Positions 7,242-17,516 of a DNA stretch of 64,000 bases are shown here, piece by piece. A model generated the notes under the pieces. It was not told where the DNA came from. It made no database searches and worked only from the letters and a program-made list of their open reading frames with translations. The first letter of the stretch is position 1, and every line of letters starts with the position of its first letter. The stretch is taken from assembly GCA_017527435.1 (NCBI GenBank), contig JAFXQB010000012.1, positions 1 through 64,000 of the forward strand, read 5' to 3'. Source of the stretch: Salinivirgaceae bacterium. Its GTDB lineage: Bacteria; Bacteroidota; Bacteroidia; Bacteroidales; SZUA-534. A program made the position numbers and the translations under genes.

Positions 7242-10200
7242 ATGATGAAACATCAATTATGGAGAAAGGCGGCTGCAATGCTGCCAACATTGTTGCTTTC
7301 ATTCTGCACAATGGCACAGACTCACGTTGTGAGCGGTACCATTACAGATGAAGAGCAGCTTCCGATTCCGGGAGCAAACGTGGTCATCAAAGGGACTACG
7401 ACGGGTACTATTACTGCAGGTGACGGCAAGTTCACCATGCAAGCCAGCGATGGCGATGTACTCCAAGTTTCTTACATTGGCTACACTACTGAAGAAATTA
7501 CCGTCAATGGTAGCGGTCCTTACACTGTCAGCCTTGTTCCTGACATGGTCGGATTGAGTGAGGTTGTGGTTGTGGGTTACGGTACGCAACGTAAAGAGGC
7601 CGTGACAGGCTCTGTGGCGTCGATGAAAGGCGACATTGTTCGAGAGATGCCCGCAGCAAACATCACCCAGTCACTGCAAGGCCGTGTTGCCGGTGTTGAG
7701 ATGCAGCAGACATCATCAAAACCAGGTGCCGAGATGCAGATCCGCGTTCGTGGTACACGTTCGTTGAATGCCAGCAATGACCCATTGGTTGTGTTAGACG
7801 GTATTCCGTTTGCGGGTTCTCTGAGTGACATCAATCCAAACTCTATCAAGAGCATTGACATCTTGAAAGACGCTTCGGCAACAGCCATCTACGGTTCGCG
7901 TGGCGCCAATGGCGTTATTATAGTGACTTCAACAAAAGGTAATCTTAACCAGGACGCAACAGCAACATACAGCGGATATGTTGGCGCAAAAACAGTGTTT
8001 TCAAAGTATCGGATGATGAATGCTGAACAATTAAATAAGCTACGTGAAGTTTATGGATACCAGTATGATAATACGGTAATGGAAAGTGGTGGTGCTGATA
8101 CTGACTGGCAAGATGAATTATATGAGACTGGTATAGTCACCAATCATGATTTGGGCATTGTTGGTGGTACAAAAACTTCTGCTTACAGTTTTGGCGCTGG
8201 ATACTACAAAGAAGAATCAGTATTACCAGGGCAGGATTTTACTCGCATATCAGCAAGAGCTTCTATTGACCAAAATGTTGGTAAATATCTGCGTTTTGGA
8301 TTCACAAGCAGCAACAACTACTCCATAACACATGGAGACAATTACCGAGGACTCTATGAAGTTTTGACAGCAAGTCCAATGGTTAGCACTACAGATGAGA
8401 ATGGTAATTCGCGCAGAGTTATCGAAATGCCAGAGGACAAGGTTTGGATGTATACCCGAAAAACCATCCAAAATGCCATTGAAAGCGAAGATTGGGTTAA
8501 TAAGAACACGAATTTTGGCACATATAACAATTTCTATGGTGAATTCATATCGCCAATAGAAGGTTTGAAATACCGAATAAATGTAGGTTTGAGCTTCAAA
8601 TACTCTGATGCCGGAACATTCGTTGGAAAAGGCGTTTTCTCTCAGAATCCAGAAAGTGTAAATTCTGCTTCCCAAAGCAAATCAACAACCACAAACTGGG
8701 CTGTTGAACATTTGTTGACATATGACAAAACCTTTGGCAACCATACGGTTAATGCCGTTGCTTTATTCTCAGCTGAGAAACAAGAATATTACCGTTCTAA
8801 CATTAATGCCACAAATTTGCCGAATCCATATGCATTATATTTCGATATGGCACAAGCAGAAAGTTCGAATAAATCCATAGGACAATCTTATCAGGATTAT
8901 GGATTACGTTCTATGATGGCTCGTGTAATGTACTCGTATGCTGACCGTTATATGTTGTCGGTTGCTTTGCGTAGTGATGAATCCTCTCGTTTGGCAAAAG
9001 GCAACAACAAACACACATATCCTGCTATTTCTGTTGGTTGGAATATTGCTAAAGAAAATTTCATGAGCAATGTTGATTATATCAATACATTAAAACTGCG
9101 TGTTGGATATGGTGTGACATCAAACGAATCAGTTCCTCCATATGAGACACTGGGTTTAGTAACGACGCAACCTGCTCAAATGGGAACAAAAGAAGTTGCC
9201 GCATATAAACTATCTAAACTGAAGAATCCGGAACTAGGATGGGAATATTCAGAAACGATGAACTATGGTATCGATTTCGGTTTGTTTGACAGCCGGCTCA
9301 CGGGTAGTTTTGAATACTATGTTCAAAAAACAAAAGACGTTTTGCTTGATGTTGACCTGCCTTCTACTGCTGGCGTAGATAGGATTATGAAAAATATTGG
9401 TGAAACAGAAAACAAAGGTTTTGAGTTTAATCTTAACGGAATAATACTTGATGACTTCAATGGCCTTACGTGGGAAGCAGGATTCAATATGTATGCAAAT
9501 AAAAACAAATTGATTGCTCTTTCAACAGGCGTTACTGAGAACAAAGCAAACTGGTGGTTCGTGGGACATCCAATTAATGTAATATATGACTACGAAATGA
9601 TTGGTCTATGGCAAGAGGAGGATGATGAGCTTCGGGCGATTCAACAACCAAGTTCAAAAATTGGAGATATACGTGTAAAAGGTGGATACAATGAAGATGG
9701 CACACCACGAAAGATTGACGAACAAGATAAGCAGATTATTGAAGTAGACCCGAAATTCCAGGGAGGATTTAATACAAGATTGTCATATAAAGGTTTTGAT
9801 TTGAACATTATTGGTGCATACAGAGTTGGTGGCAAGTTAATTTGTACTTTGTATAACAATAATGGTTATATGAACTTGTTAACCGGTCGTCGCAATAATG
9901 TTGATGTTGATTATTGGACTCCCGAGAACACCAGTGCTAAATATCCTAATCCAGCCGGCGCAAAAGACCAACAACAGCCACTATATGGAAGTACCCTTGG
10001 TTATTTTGACGCCAGCTATTGCAAGATTCGTACAATTACTCTTGGTTATGACTTTAACACAGAAGAACAGAATTGGGCTGATAACATTGGCATAAAGAAA
10101 ATCCGTGTTTATGGAACAGTTCAGAACCCATTTGTTATAGCATCAAAATTCCACAAAGAAACAGGTCTTGATCCTGAAACTAATTCAAGAGGAAATGAGA

Positions 10201-10298
10201 ACCAAGCTTCAGGTGCATATCAATCCCGGTTGTTGACAATAGGCACAAACACACCACAAACACGTAGTTTCATAATTGGTTTGAATGTAACATTTTAA
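7242..10298 (+). CDS. SusC/RagA-family TonB-dependent outer-membrane transporter
   Basis: Imports oligosaccharides or other large nutrients across the outer membrane using TonB energy, together with the SusD lipoprotein encoded next. The 1018-residue length is normal. A signal peptide (about 1-26, ending CTMAQ) is followed by a carboxypeptidase-regulatory-like domain (about 29-105: VSGTITDEEQLPIPGANVVIKGT). The SusC signature SEVVVVGYGTQRKEAVTGSV comes next, then the plug domain (about 115-225) with RVRGTRSLNASNDPLVVLDG and ATAIYGSRGANGVIIVTS. The rest is the 22-strand barrel and ends with NVTF, an aromatic C-terminal residue. Two Met codons begin the frame; either is possible. Base composition shifts to AT-rich soon after the plug. 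The substrate is unknown because no enzyme gene is linked. Confidence 0.95.
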   Translation: MMKHQLWRKAAAMLPTLLLSFCTMAQTHVVSGTITDEEQLPIPGANVVIKGTTTGTITAGDGKFTMQASDGDVLQVSYIGYTTEEITVNGSGPYTVSLVPDMVGLSEVVVVGYGTQRKEAVTGSVASMKGDIVREMPAANITQSLQGRVAGVEMQQTSSKPGAEMQIRVRGTRSLNASNDPLVVLDGIPFAGSLSDINPNSIKSIDILKDASATAIYGSRGANGVIIVTSTKGNLNQDATATYSGYVGAKTVFSKYRMMNAEQLNKLREVYGYQYDNTVMESGGADTDWQDELYETGIVTNHDLGIVGGTKTSAYSFGAGYYKEESVLPGQDFTRISARASIDQNVGKYLRFGFTSSNNYSITHGDNYRGLYEVLTASPMVSTTDENGNSRRVIEMPEDKVWMYTRKTIQNAIESEDWVNKNTNFGTYNNFYGEFISPIEGLKYRINVGLSFKYSDAGTFVGKGVFSQNPESVNSASQSKSTTTNWAVEHLLTYDKTFGNHTVNAVALFSAEKQEYYRSNINATNLPNPYALYFDMAQAESSNKSIGQSYQDYGLRSMMARVMYSYADRYMLSVALRSDESSRLAKGNNKHTYPAISVGWNIAKENFMSNVDYINTLKLRVGYGVTSNESVPPYETLGLVTTQPAQMGTKEVAAYKLSKLKNPELGWEYSETMNYGIDFGLFDSRLTGSFEYYVQKTKDVLLDVDLPSTAGVDRIMKNIGETENKGFEFNLNGIILDDFNGLTWEAGFNMYANKNKLIALSTGVTENKANWWFVGHPINVIYDYEMIGLWQEEDDELRAIQQPSSKIGDIRVKGGYNEDGTPRKIDEQDKQIIEVDPKFQGGFNTRLSYKGFDLNIIGAYRVGGKLICTLYNNNGYMNLLTGRRNNVDVDYWTPENTSAKYPNPAGAKDQQQPLYGSTLGYFDASYCKIRTITLGYDFNTEEQNWADNIGIKKIRVYGTVQNPFVIASKFHKETGLDPETNSRGNENQASGAYQSRLLTIGTNTPQTRSFIIGLNVTF

Positions 10299-10310
10299 AA
10301 ATTTACTGAA

Positions 10311-12305
10311 ATGAAAAAGAATAATATAATAGCATTAATCGGTGCCACAGTTGCCATAACAGTCGGTTTCGACAGCTGTTCAGATGTACTCGACGAGCAC
10401 CCGCGCGCTACCCTTACTGCTGATTTCAAAGGAACTGACGCAGGAATGGAAGGCTCACTTGCAAACTTGTACACAAGTTTGCGCAACATATACGGACAAG
10501 GATACTATTTTAATGCTTGTGAAACAGGAACAGATGAATTCACTTACGGAGCATCTGCAGATGCGAACTTTAAAGATGCGGATCACTCTGAAGGCGCCAA
10601 CACTTTGAATTCAGAAAACTGCCGCTGTGATGTTATTTGGAATCCTATGATTAACAGTATCAACTCGGCAAGCCAAATGATTGAAGAAGGAGAAAGAGTA
10701 TCTCCGTCGATAATTGCAGAAGCATACTTTTTCCGAGCCTTCAACTACTTCGTTTTGGTACAGACATTTGGTGGTGTGCCTTTGGACTTGGGAAGTGGCG
10801 AATTAAAACATAACACTAAAGATGTGCGTCAATCTGTCAGGAACAATGTAGCCGAAGTCTATACCAGATGTATTTTCCCAGACCTTGAATTTGCAGTAGA
10901 AAACCTTCCCACAAATCCAAGATTGTCTGGTGCCGCAGCACAAAATGTTGCACGTTTATTCTTATCGAAAGCATATCTTACTTATGGCTGGTGGTTGGAA
11001 AATCCAAATAACAAGCCAACGTATCCTGCTGTCGATGGACAACTTAATGGTCCAAGAAGAGATCCTAACGGAAAAACACCTGCTCAATATTTCCAAATGG
11101 CATATGATGTGGCAATGGATGCCATTAATGACCCCGGCCCATATGCTTTGCAAAGCACATTCTACAATATGTGTATAGCTTCAAATGAGCGCAACTCAGA
11201 AATGATGCTATGGGCAGACCACACAGAAGAGAATGAATCACTTAATGGATCGAGCTTTACATATAGCTCTGGTCAGGCTCCTGAAAATTTCGCTTTTTGG
11301 ATGTGCAACTGGAACTATCCAACTACTGCAGCATATACTAAAAAAGACAGCTTAACAGCAAATGGTACTATGACAGGAAAATGCAACCCTGTTCAACGTG
11401 AGGCGAAACAAGGATATGGACGTCCGTGGATTCGTATGGCACCGACATACAATGTTTTCACAGAGACATTTGCGGACAAAACTCACGACTCGCGTTATGA
11501 TGCCACATTCCAAACTGTTTATCGTGCCAACTGGAATCAAGGCGGTGACACTATGAAAGTAGTATATGGAGCAAATGCTATGCCAATAAGAATTGGTGAG
11601 CCTGTAGTAAAATTCTTAAATGATAATACTGATGGCATTAATTACGATGATGCATTAACAGGTGGTGGCGGAGCTGTTTTTGGTGTTATGCCTAATGAAG
11701 CAAGTTATGTTGTTGATCCCCGTCATTTTAGCCGCTTGCGTTTCCCGGGTCCATTCAAAATCAGTGATCAACGTACAAAGTACAACACGCAAACTTCTCT
11801 TGGTGATCCAAATGGCGCAAGTGTTCGTCCTTTCTATATTGCCAAGTTCTCTGAACTTTACCTTATTGCTGCCGAAGCTGCAGTTAAAGGTGCAACCGGA
11901 GAAAAATCTGCGCGTGATCTTGTTAACGTTCTTCGCGAGCGTGCAGGAAAATGGAATTATAGTGTAGCAGAAGCAAAAGTTATAAGTGCTGATTATAGTG
12001 CTGAAATGGTGGCAGCAACACCAGCCAATATAGACATTGACTATATTCTGGCTGAACGTTCACGAGAGTTCTTTGGCGAAGGTTACCGCTGGTATGATTT
12101 GATCCGTACACAAACTTGGGAAAAGAAAGCTTCTACATATAAAATATGTATGGGTACTGGAACAGCAAAGAAAGATACTACACTTCAAGAGTATACTCGA
12201 AATCTTGATGACCATTTATACATAATGCCTATACCGCAAGATCAACTTGATGCTTTGGAAATGAGTCCTGAAGAGATTGCCGCTTATCAAAATCCGGGTT
12301 ATTAA
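10311..12305 (+). CDS. SusD/RagB-family nutrient-binding outer-membrane lipoprotein
   Basis: Surface lipoprotein that acts as the lid over the SusC barrel and captures substrate. The 664-residue protein starts with MKKNNIIALIGATVAITVGF and a lipobox-like DSC, where Cys becomes lipidated. SusD features follow: the N-terminal CSDVLDEHPRATLT, a TPR-rich helical core (RDLVNVLRERAGKW) and the C-terminal signature DIDYILAERSREFFGEGYRWYDLIRT, LYIMPIPQDQL and YQNPGY. It starts 12 bases after susC and clearly forms one operon with it. At 664 residues it is longer than the usual 500-600, with insertions in the middle. A terminator follows. Confidence 0.95.
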   Translation: MKKNNIIALIGATVAITVGFDSCSDVLDEHPRATLTADFKGTDAGMEGSLANLYTSLRNIYGQGYYFNACETGTDEFTYGASADANFKDADHSEGANTLNSENCRCDVIWNPMINSINSASQMIEEGERVSPSIIAEAYFFRAFNYFVLVQTFGGVPLDLGSGELKHNTKDVRQSVRNNVAEVYTRCIFPDLEFAVENLPTNPRLSGAAAQNVARLFLSKAYLTYGWWLENPNNKPTYPAVDGQLNGPRRDPNGKTPAQYFQMAYDVAMDAINDPGPYALQSTFYNMCIASNERNSEMMLWADHTEENESLNGSSFTYSSGQAPENFAFWMCNWNYPTTAAYTKKDSLTANGTMTGKCNPVQREAKQGYGRPWIRMAPTYNVFTETFADKTHDSRYDATFQTVYRANWNQGGDTMKVVYGANAMPIRIGEPVVKFLNDNTDGINYDDALTGGGGAVFGVMPNEASYVVDPRHFSRLRFPGPFKISDQRTKYNTQTSLGDPNGASVRPFYIAKFSELYLIAAEAAVKGATGEKSARDLVNVLRERAGKWNYSVAEAKVISADYSAEMVAATPANIDIDYILAERSREFFGEGYRWYDLIRTQTWEKKASTYKICMGTGTAKKDTTLQEYTRNLDDHLYIMPIPQDQLDALEMSPEEIAAYQNPGY

Positions 12306-12352
12306 TAAATTTATCATACAAAAAAGTTTTCCCGATTAGAGTTGTTAGTAAG

Positions 12353-12370
12353 CTACTGCGCAAGCAGTAG
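12353..12370 (+). other. GNRA-capped hairpin before the susD terminator
   Basis: CTACTGC (12353-12359), tetraloop GCAA, GCAGTAG (12364-12370): a perfect 7-bp stem with a GNRA loop, four bases before the terminator stem. It probably stabilises the 3' end of the susCD mRNA. Confidence 0.6.
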
Positions 12371-12374
12371 CGGT

Positions 12375-12405
12375 GAGACCGCCCGATGGGCGGTCTCTTT
12401 TTTTT
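12375..12405 (+). terminator. Rho-independent terminator of susCD
   Basis: GAGACCGCCC (12375-12384) pairs perfectly with GGGCGGTCTC (12388-12397), loop GAT, and is followed by eight or more T residues. It separates susCD from the regulator gene. Confidence 0.9.
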
Positions 12406-12513
12406 GTCTAATAATGTGACAAATATCAAAGTTTGAAATCTGATATCGGCCTATTGTGGAAACGTATTATCTTTATGCGGTTCGCAGAAGCGGATTTTTT
12501 ATGAAGAAACAAT

Positions 12514-15500
12514 ATGATTGCAAGACTGATTCTGACTTTAGCAACTTTGTTGGCACTGACTTTAGGGCGAGGCAGCTGCTTTGGCGCTGATCCTGAATTT
12601 TTCAGCGTCAACAATCTGTACAACATATCAATACGAGAGACCAACTCGGTGTGCAAAGACGCTGACGGATTTGTGTGGGTGTCGTCAAAGATGGGGATTT
12701 TGCGATTTGCAAGCCACAACTATCGCATCTACAACTTACCATACTCGGAACATAATGCGCTGACAGTTAGACTTGAGTGCCGCGACAGAATGTTGGTTGC
12801 CTATTGCAATTCGGGACAGGTTTTTATCTATAATCACGTTTCAGATAAGTTTGAACCGCTCATCAACCTGATACAATATATCAACAAGCGTAATCTGATT
12901 ATTTATAAGATAGCTATCGATGCGAAACTGAACCTTTGGGTTGCCACATCAAACGGCTACTACAAATACTCCGATGGCCAAATTGCAACAATCGATGGTG
13001 AGGGCGCTTTCTATAATCTTGAATGGCTCACAGGTGATAGTTTGATTGTGGCGGGAAGAACGAAATTGCAAATCATCGACACCGGCGATCCTGATGCACA
13101 TCCGAACGATATTGGTGCAAGTCTGCCCGCAAGTATCAAAACAAGTCTTTTCTTTGACACCGCCAACAACAGGCTCTGGATTGGAACCAAAACCGACGGA
13201 CTGATGTTTTTCGACTTCGAGAACCACTCGGTGAACAAGGTGAAAGGCATTCCAACTCTGCCGGTTCTGGCACTCGAGCCGTTCAACGACAGCACTCTGC
13301 TTGCCGGAGTTGACGGACACGGCATTAGCGCCATCGACATTGATAGCGGTCGTATTAGAAAAAACTACCAAAGCGATCGCAACAATCCACAGTCGCTTGC
13401 CAGCAACGGCGTTTACGATATTCTGTGCGAGCCTGGGAAACGTATATGGGTGTGTACCTACGACGACGGCGTGCTGTTCAGCAACATCGAGTCAAAAAAT
13501 ATAACTCAGTTTCAGCACCTGACCAACAACGAAAACTCGATAAAAGACAATCACGTTAACGACGTTTGCGAAGATGCTGATGGTAATTTGTGGTTTGCCA
13601 CCAACAACGGTGTCAGCCGTTATAATCCGGAGACTGACAGATGGTTGCATACAAAGGCCGATACGCGTGAACAATCTCACGTTTTTCTGTCGGTTTGCGC
13701 TGATTCTGACGGGCGCATCTGGGCAGGAACCTACTCATCAGGCCTTTATGTATTCGATTGCGATGGACGAACCATAGGCCATTACTCGAGCGACAATAGC
13801 ATCGGTGGCTACAACAACGATTTTGTGTTTAGTCTGCAGGAGGATGGCAACCACGACATCTGGATAGGCGGCACCAACAACGATATTTTCCGATACAATC
13901 GTAGCAGCCACAGTTTCAGTCGCTTCGATTACGAGCCAGTGAATGCGTTTGCCGAACTTGACAATGCATATATGTTGTTAGGTTGTACCAGCGGACTGTT
14001 CAAGCTTGACAAAACAACAGGCAGCCGAGACATTCTGATAGATAGTTGCATTGTGAACGACATTCTGGTGCGAGGTGATACTATCTGGGTTGCAACACAT
14101 GGCAATGGGCTTCTTGGCGTAAGCGTAAACGGCGAAATAATGGCGCGTTATGATGCGCTAGACGGTTTGCCGTCGGATTTTGTGACAAGTTTGGTCTACG
14201 CAGCAGGTCACCTTTGGGTTGGCACCGAAAATGGGCTTTGCAAATTCGCTCCGACAAGCGGAAAGGCTTTCATCTTTCCATCAACATCGCAGTTGTCGGC
14301 ATCGTTCAACCGCCATGCGGCACTCGTTTCGAGCAATGGCAACCTGATTTGGGGCACTAATAAAGGCGCGGTTTGTCTATACCCTGATTTTGAACCAGAA
14401 GAGCAGTCTGACGGCAAAATTTTCATTCAGGACATCAGTGTTGCGGGCAGTTCAATACGCAATTTGACTGGCATAACAGGCAATATGCCAATAAATCAGC
14501 TTAGCCATCTTAAACTCAACTACACACAGAATACCGTCAAAATTGAACTTGAGGCTTTGGGAAGTGTCGTTGGGCCGCGGTTCGCTTGGAAGATGGAGGG
14601 CCTTGACGCAGAATGGAACCAGCCTGCAGTGCAAAGCATAATCTCTTATCCAAACCTGCCATCGAGCAGTTTCGATTTGATTATAAGGTTATACGACAAC
14701 ACATTATCGCATATAATCGACGAGCGCACACTGAATATTACCATTACTCCGCCGCTATGGCGCCGCAACTGGTTTGTTATAGTTTGTTATCTGATTGTGT
14801 GTCTGATAGTTTATATGATCATAACGCAATATATTCAGAATATCAAACGGCAGCACGCCGAAGACAAGATCCGATTCTTCACCAATACTGCACACGAGAT
14901 TCGCACATCGCTGACACTTATAAAAGCACCGATTGAGGAACTCCACAAAGAAAAAAAACTTACGTCCGGTGGACAGCGAAACCTTGAACTGGCATCAGTT
15001 CAGGCACAGCAATTGTCAGCTGTGGTTACTCAACTGATGGATTTTCAGAAATCTGACATTGGTAAAGAAAAAATGTTGTTGGTTATGGCTGACATTGTGA
15101 GCTTTGTCGGTAATCGGATTCAAATGTTTGAGTCAATGGCATCAAAGAACAATATTGAATTGCGCTTCTTGCACAACCTTGTTAGCTACGACTCTGCCAT
15201 TGATACCAATCTTATGGGCAAAGTGATTGATAATCTTATATCTAATGCTATTAAATACTCTCCTAATGGTGGAGAAGTAAACATTAGCCTTGAATGTGGA
15301 GAAAAAATGTGGCAACTGTCAGTCGTCGATCATGGAATAGGAATCAGCCGGCAGGCTCAAAAACGTTTGTTCACAGAGTTTTACAGAAGCGATAATTCCA
15401 TTAATTCAAACATTATGGGGTCGGGAATAGGCCTGATGCTTGTAAGGAATTATGTGGAGATGCACAATGGAAAGGTAACATGTTCAAGTCAAGAGGGTAG

Positions 15501-16386
15501 GGGCTCCATATTCACCATTGAGATACCTGTTGCCGTTGCCGATAGCCGATACTCTGTATTAAAAAACACTGTAACACGATCAGCTTCACAACCAATTGAT
15601 TGCAAAATGGATGAAAATCGTGAGTCTGACATGACTCTGCTGATTGTTGAGGACAACGAAAATCTGCTGCGGTTTATGAGCGACACTCTGACCGATGAGT
15701 TCAACATTCTGACGGCAACAAACGGCAGCAATGCATGGCAGACCATTCTGCAACAGCAGCCCGACATTGTTGTTTCTGATATTATGATGCCCGAAATGGA
15801 CGGTTTTGAACTCTGCCGACTTCTGAAATCGACCTTTGAGACGGCTCACATCCCCATCATACTGCTAACAGCTTTATCCGGTCGCGCCGAACAGCTGCAA
15901 GGCCTGGGATTGGGTGCCGACGACTACCTGACAAAACCATTTGACATGGACATTCTGCGGCTGCGGTTGAAAACTCTGGTCCGCAATCGGCAACTGACCA
16001 AATCAAAGATTATCAATAGCCTGTCGCACGGAACGCCTGTTGAATTGGGCAACAAGCAGAACGATGATTTTGTTCAGAAACTGCACCTTACCGTTAAGGA
16101 AAATATGGGCAACAGCGATTTCGACAAAGAGCAGTTTGCCGCGGCAATGAACGTTAGTTCGTCGCTGTTATACAAGAAGATAAAGGCTCTGACCGACCTA
16201 TCGCCCACCGATTTCATAAAAACTGCACGGCTTGAGTATGCACAACAACTGCTGAAATCACAACGCTACAATATCACCGAAATCAGTGAGATGTGCGGTT
16301 TCGCAAGTGCTGCCTATTTCAGTACTGTGTTCAAGAAACAATATGGCGTCGCACCATCAGATTATAGCAATACTGATAGGGTATAG
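12514..16386 (+). CDS. Hybrid two-component system regulator (sensor kinase fused to AraC-type response regulator)
   Basis: One-protein signalling system of the type that controls Bacteroidota glycan loci: a periplasmic sensor binds a ligand and the cytoplasmic part activates transcription. The 1290 residues are in order a signal sequence (about 1-24), two seven-bladed propellers of two-component-regulator repeats (about 30-640, with many copies like LWVATSNG, LWIGTKTDG, IWAGTYSSG), a Y_Y_Y domain (about 670-745), one membrane helix (about 750-772), HisKA with phospho-acceptor His794 in TAHEIRTSLTLIKAP, a HATPase domain with DNLISNAIKYS, DHGIGIS and GSGIGLML, a receiver with Asp1089 in VVSDIMMPEMDG, and an AraC-type HTH (about 1195-1288). 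The usual SHELRTPLTLI box reads AHEIRTSLTLI, but the His is kept. It most likely controls the adjacent susCD. Confidence 0.95.
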   Translation: MIARLILTLATLLALTLGRGSCFGADPEFFSVNNLYNISIRETNSVCKDADGFVWVSSKMGILRFASHNYRIYNLPYSEHNALTVRLECRDRMLVAYCNSGQVFIYNHVSDKFEPLINLIQYINKRNLIIYKIAIDAKLNLWVATSNGYYKYSDGQIATIDGEGAFYNLEWLTGDSLIVAGRTKLQIIDTGDPDAHPNDIGASLPASIKTSLFFDTANNRLWIGTKTDGLMFFDFENHSVNKVKGIPTLPVLALEPFNDSTLLAGVDGHGISAIDIDSGRIRKNYQSDRNNPQSLASNGVYDILCEPGKRIWVCTYDDGVLFSNIESKNITQFQHLTNNENSIKDNHVNDVCEDADGNLWFATNNGVSRYNPETDRWLHTKADTREQSHVFLSVCADSDGRIWAGTYSSGLYVFDCDGRTIGHYSSDNSIGGYNNDFVFSLQEDGNHDIWIGGTNNDIFRYNRSSHSFSRFDYEPVNAFAELDNAYMLLGCTSGLFKLDKTTGSRDILIDSCIVNDILVRGDTIWVATHGNGLLGVSVNGEIMARYDALDGLPSDFVTSLVYAAGHLWVGTENGLCKFAPTSGKAFIFPSTSQLSASFNRHAALVSSNGNLIWGTNKGAVCLYPDFEPEEQSDGKIFIQDISVAGSSIRNLTGITGNMPINQLSHLKLNYTQNTVKIELEALGSVVGPRFAWKMEGLDAEWNQPAVQSIISYPNLPSSSFDLIIRLYDNTLSHIIDERTLNITITPPLWRRNWFVIVCYLIVCLIVYMIITQYIQNIKRQHAEDKIRFFTNTAHEIRTSLTLIKAPIEELHKEKKLTSGGQRNLELASVQAQQLSAVVTQLMDFQKSDIGKEKMLLVMADIVSFVGNRIQMFESMASKNNIELRFLHNLVSYDSAIDTNLMGKVIDNLISNAIKYSPNGGEVNISLECGEKMWQLSVVDHGIGISRQAQKRLFTEFYRSDNSINSNIMGSGIGLMLVRNYVEMHNGKVTCSSQEGRGSIFTIEIPVAVADSRYSVLKNTVTRSASQPIDCKMDENRESDMTLLIVEDNENLLRFMSDTLTDEFNILTATNGSNAWQTILQQQPDIVVSDIMMPEMDGFELCRLLKSTFETAHIPIILLTALSGRAEQLQGLGLGADDYLTKPFDMDILRLRLKTLVRNRQLTKSKIINSLSHGTPVELGNKQNDDFVQKLHLTVKENMGNSDFDKEQFAAAMNVSSSLLYKKIKALTDLSPTDFIKTARLEYAQQLLKSQRYNITEISEMCGFASAAYFSTVFKKQYGVAPSDYSNTDRV

Positions 16387-16456
16387 CGAGGCGTGTCATT
16401 TTGCCTTTGATTGCATATTATTACTCAATTAAAAACAGAGAAAGAACGCACCCATT

Positions 16457-16488
16457 TGAAAAAAATTGGTGTGTTTTTATCTTTTGCA
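16457..16488 (+). promoter_or_regulatory. Promoter of the etfBA-acyl-CoA dehydrogenase operon
   Basis: TTTG (16457-16460), a 19-base spacer, then TATCTTTT(G) (16480-16488). The spacing is exact for the Bacteroidota -33/-7 promoter and the -7 box has seven of eight matches. It gives a leader of roughly 100 nt before etfB. Confidence 0.6.
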
Positions 16489-16596
16489 CGCTTTTTGTAC
16501 AACATTGCGCCGTCGGTTCCGAAAACCGGCTGATAAGTATGCTGCGGCTGCATTCCGCGGGCGCGGCAAAACATTGAATCACATAATAATAAATAT

Positions 16597-17469
16597 ATGA
16601 AAGGACTAAAAATCATTGTCTTGGCCAAACAGGTGCCCGACACCCGCAACATTGGCAAAGACGCTATGAAAGAGGACGGAACTGTGAACCGTGCCGCCCT
16701 ACCGGCTATTTTCAACCCCGAAGACCTGAACGCTCTTGAGCAGGCCCTGCGGCTGAAAGACCAGTTCCCCGGAACCGAAATCACTATGCTGACTATGGGC
16801 CCGGGACGTGCAAACGAGATTCTGCGCGAAGGCATCTACCGCGGTGCCGACGACGGAATCCTGCTCACCGACCGCGCCTTTGCAGGTGCCGACACGCTTG
16901 CAACTTCTTACGCTCTGTCGTGCGCCATTCGCCGCATTAAAGACTTCGACGTTATCATTTGCGGACGCCAGGCTATCGACGGCGACACCGCACAGGTTGG
17001 CCCGCAGGTTGCCGAGAAACTGAATATTCCGCAAATCACATACGCCGAGGAGATTGTGGCTGCCGACGACAAGAAAATCCGCGTTAAGCGCCGTCTTGAG
17101 CGCGGTGTTGAGACCGTTGAGTGCCAATATCCCGTGCTGGTTACGGTGAACGGCTCGGCCGCACCCTGCCGTCCGCGCAACGCAAAACGCCTGATGAAGT
17201 ACAAAAAAGCCACAGGCAAGAGCGAGCGCGCCAACAACGAGGCTCTTGAGAAACTGGTTGCCGCAAAACCTTATCTCGACATTAACGAATGGACTGTGAA
17301 CGACATTGAGTGCGATGTGAACCAACTCGGTCTGGCAGGCTCGCCAACCAATGTGAAACAAATCGAGAACATTGTTTTCCAGGCCAAAGAAGCCAAAGTC
17401 TTGGGCAACAGCGACGCTGAAATCGACGACCTGATGAAAGAACTGATTACAAACCACACTATTGGTTAA
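16597..17469 (+). CDS. etfB: Electron transfer flavoprotein, beta subunit
   Basis: Small subunit of the ETF heterodimer, which takes electrons from acyl-CoA dehydrogenase. The 290-residue protein begins with the family-typical MKGLKIIVLAKQVPDT and carries NPEDLNALEQALRLKD, ITMLTMGPGRANEILREG and a nucleotide-binding-like CGRQAIDGDTAQVGPQVAEKL. The C-terminal half contains the recognition loop region (VKRRLERGVETVECQYPVLVTV). It is the first of three close-packed genes with etfA 47 bases downstream. Codons are strongly biased to C-ending forms such as GCC, GAC and CGC, as expected of an abundantly expressed operon. Confidence 0.96.
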   Translation: MKGLKIIVLAKQVPDTRNIGKDAMKEDGTVNRAALPAIFNPEDLNALEQALRLKDQFPGTEITMLTMGPGRANEILREGIYRGADDGILLTDRAFAGADTLATSYALSCAIRRIKDFDVIICGRQAIDGDTAQVGPQVAEKLNIPQITYAEEIVAADDKKIRVKRRLERGVETVECQYPVLVTVNGSAAPCRPRNAKRLMKYKKATGKSERANNEALEKLVAAKPYLDINEWTVNDIECDVNQLGLAGSPTNVKQIENIVFQAKEAKVLGNSDAEIDDLMKELITNHTIG

Positions 17470-17516
17470 TTGGTTGGCAATCAATGATATTTAAGAATCA
17501 GTAAACACAAAAACAG

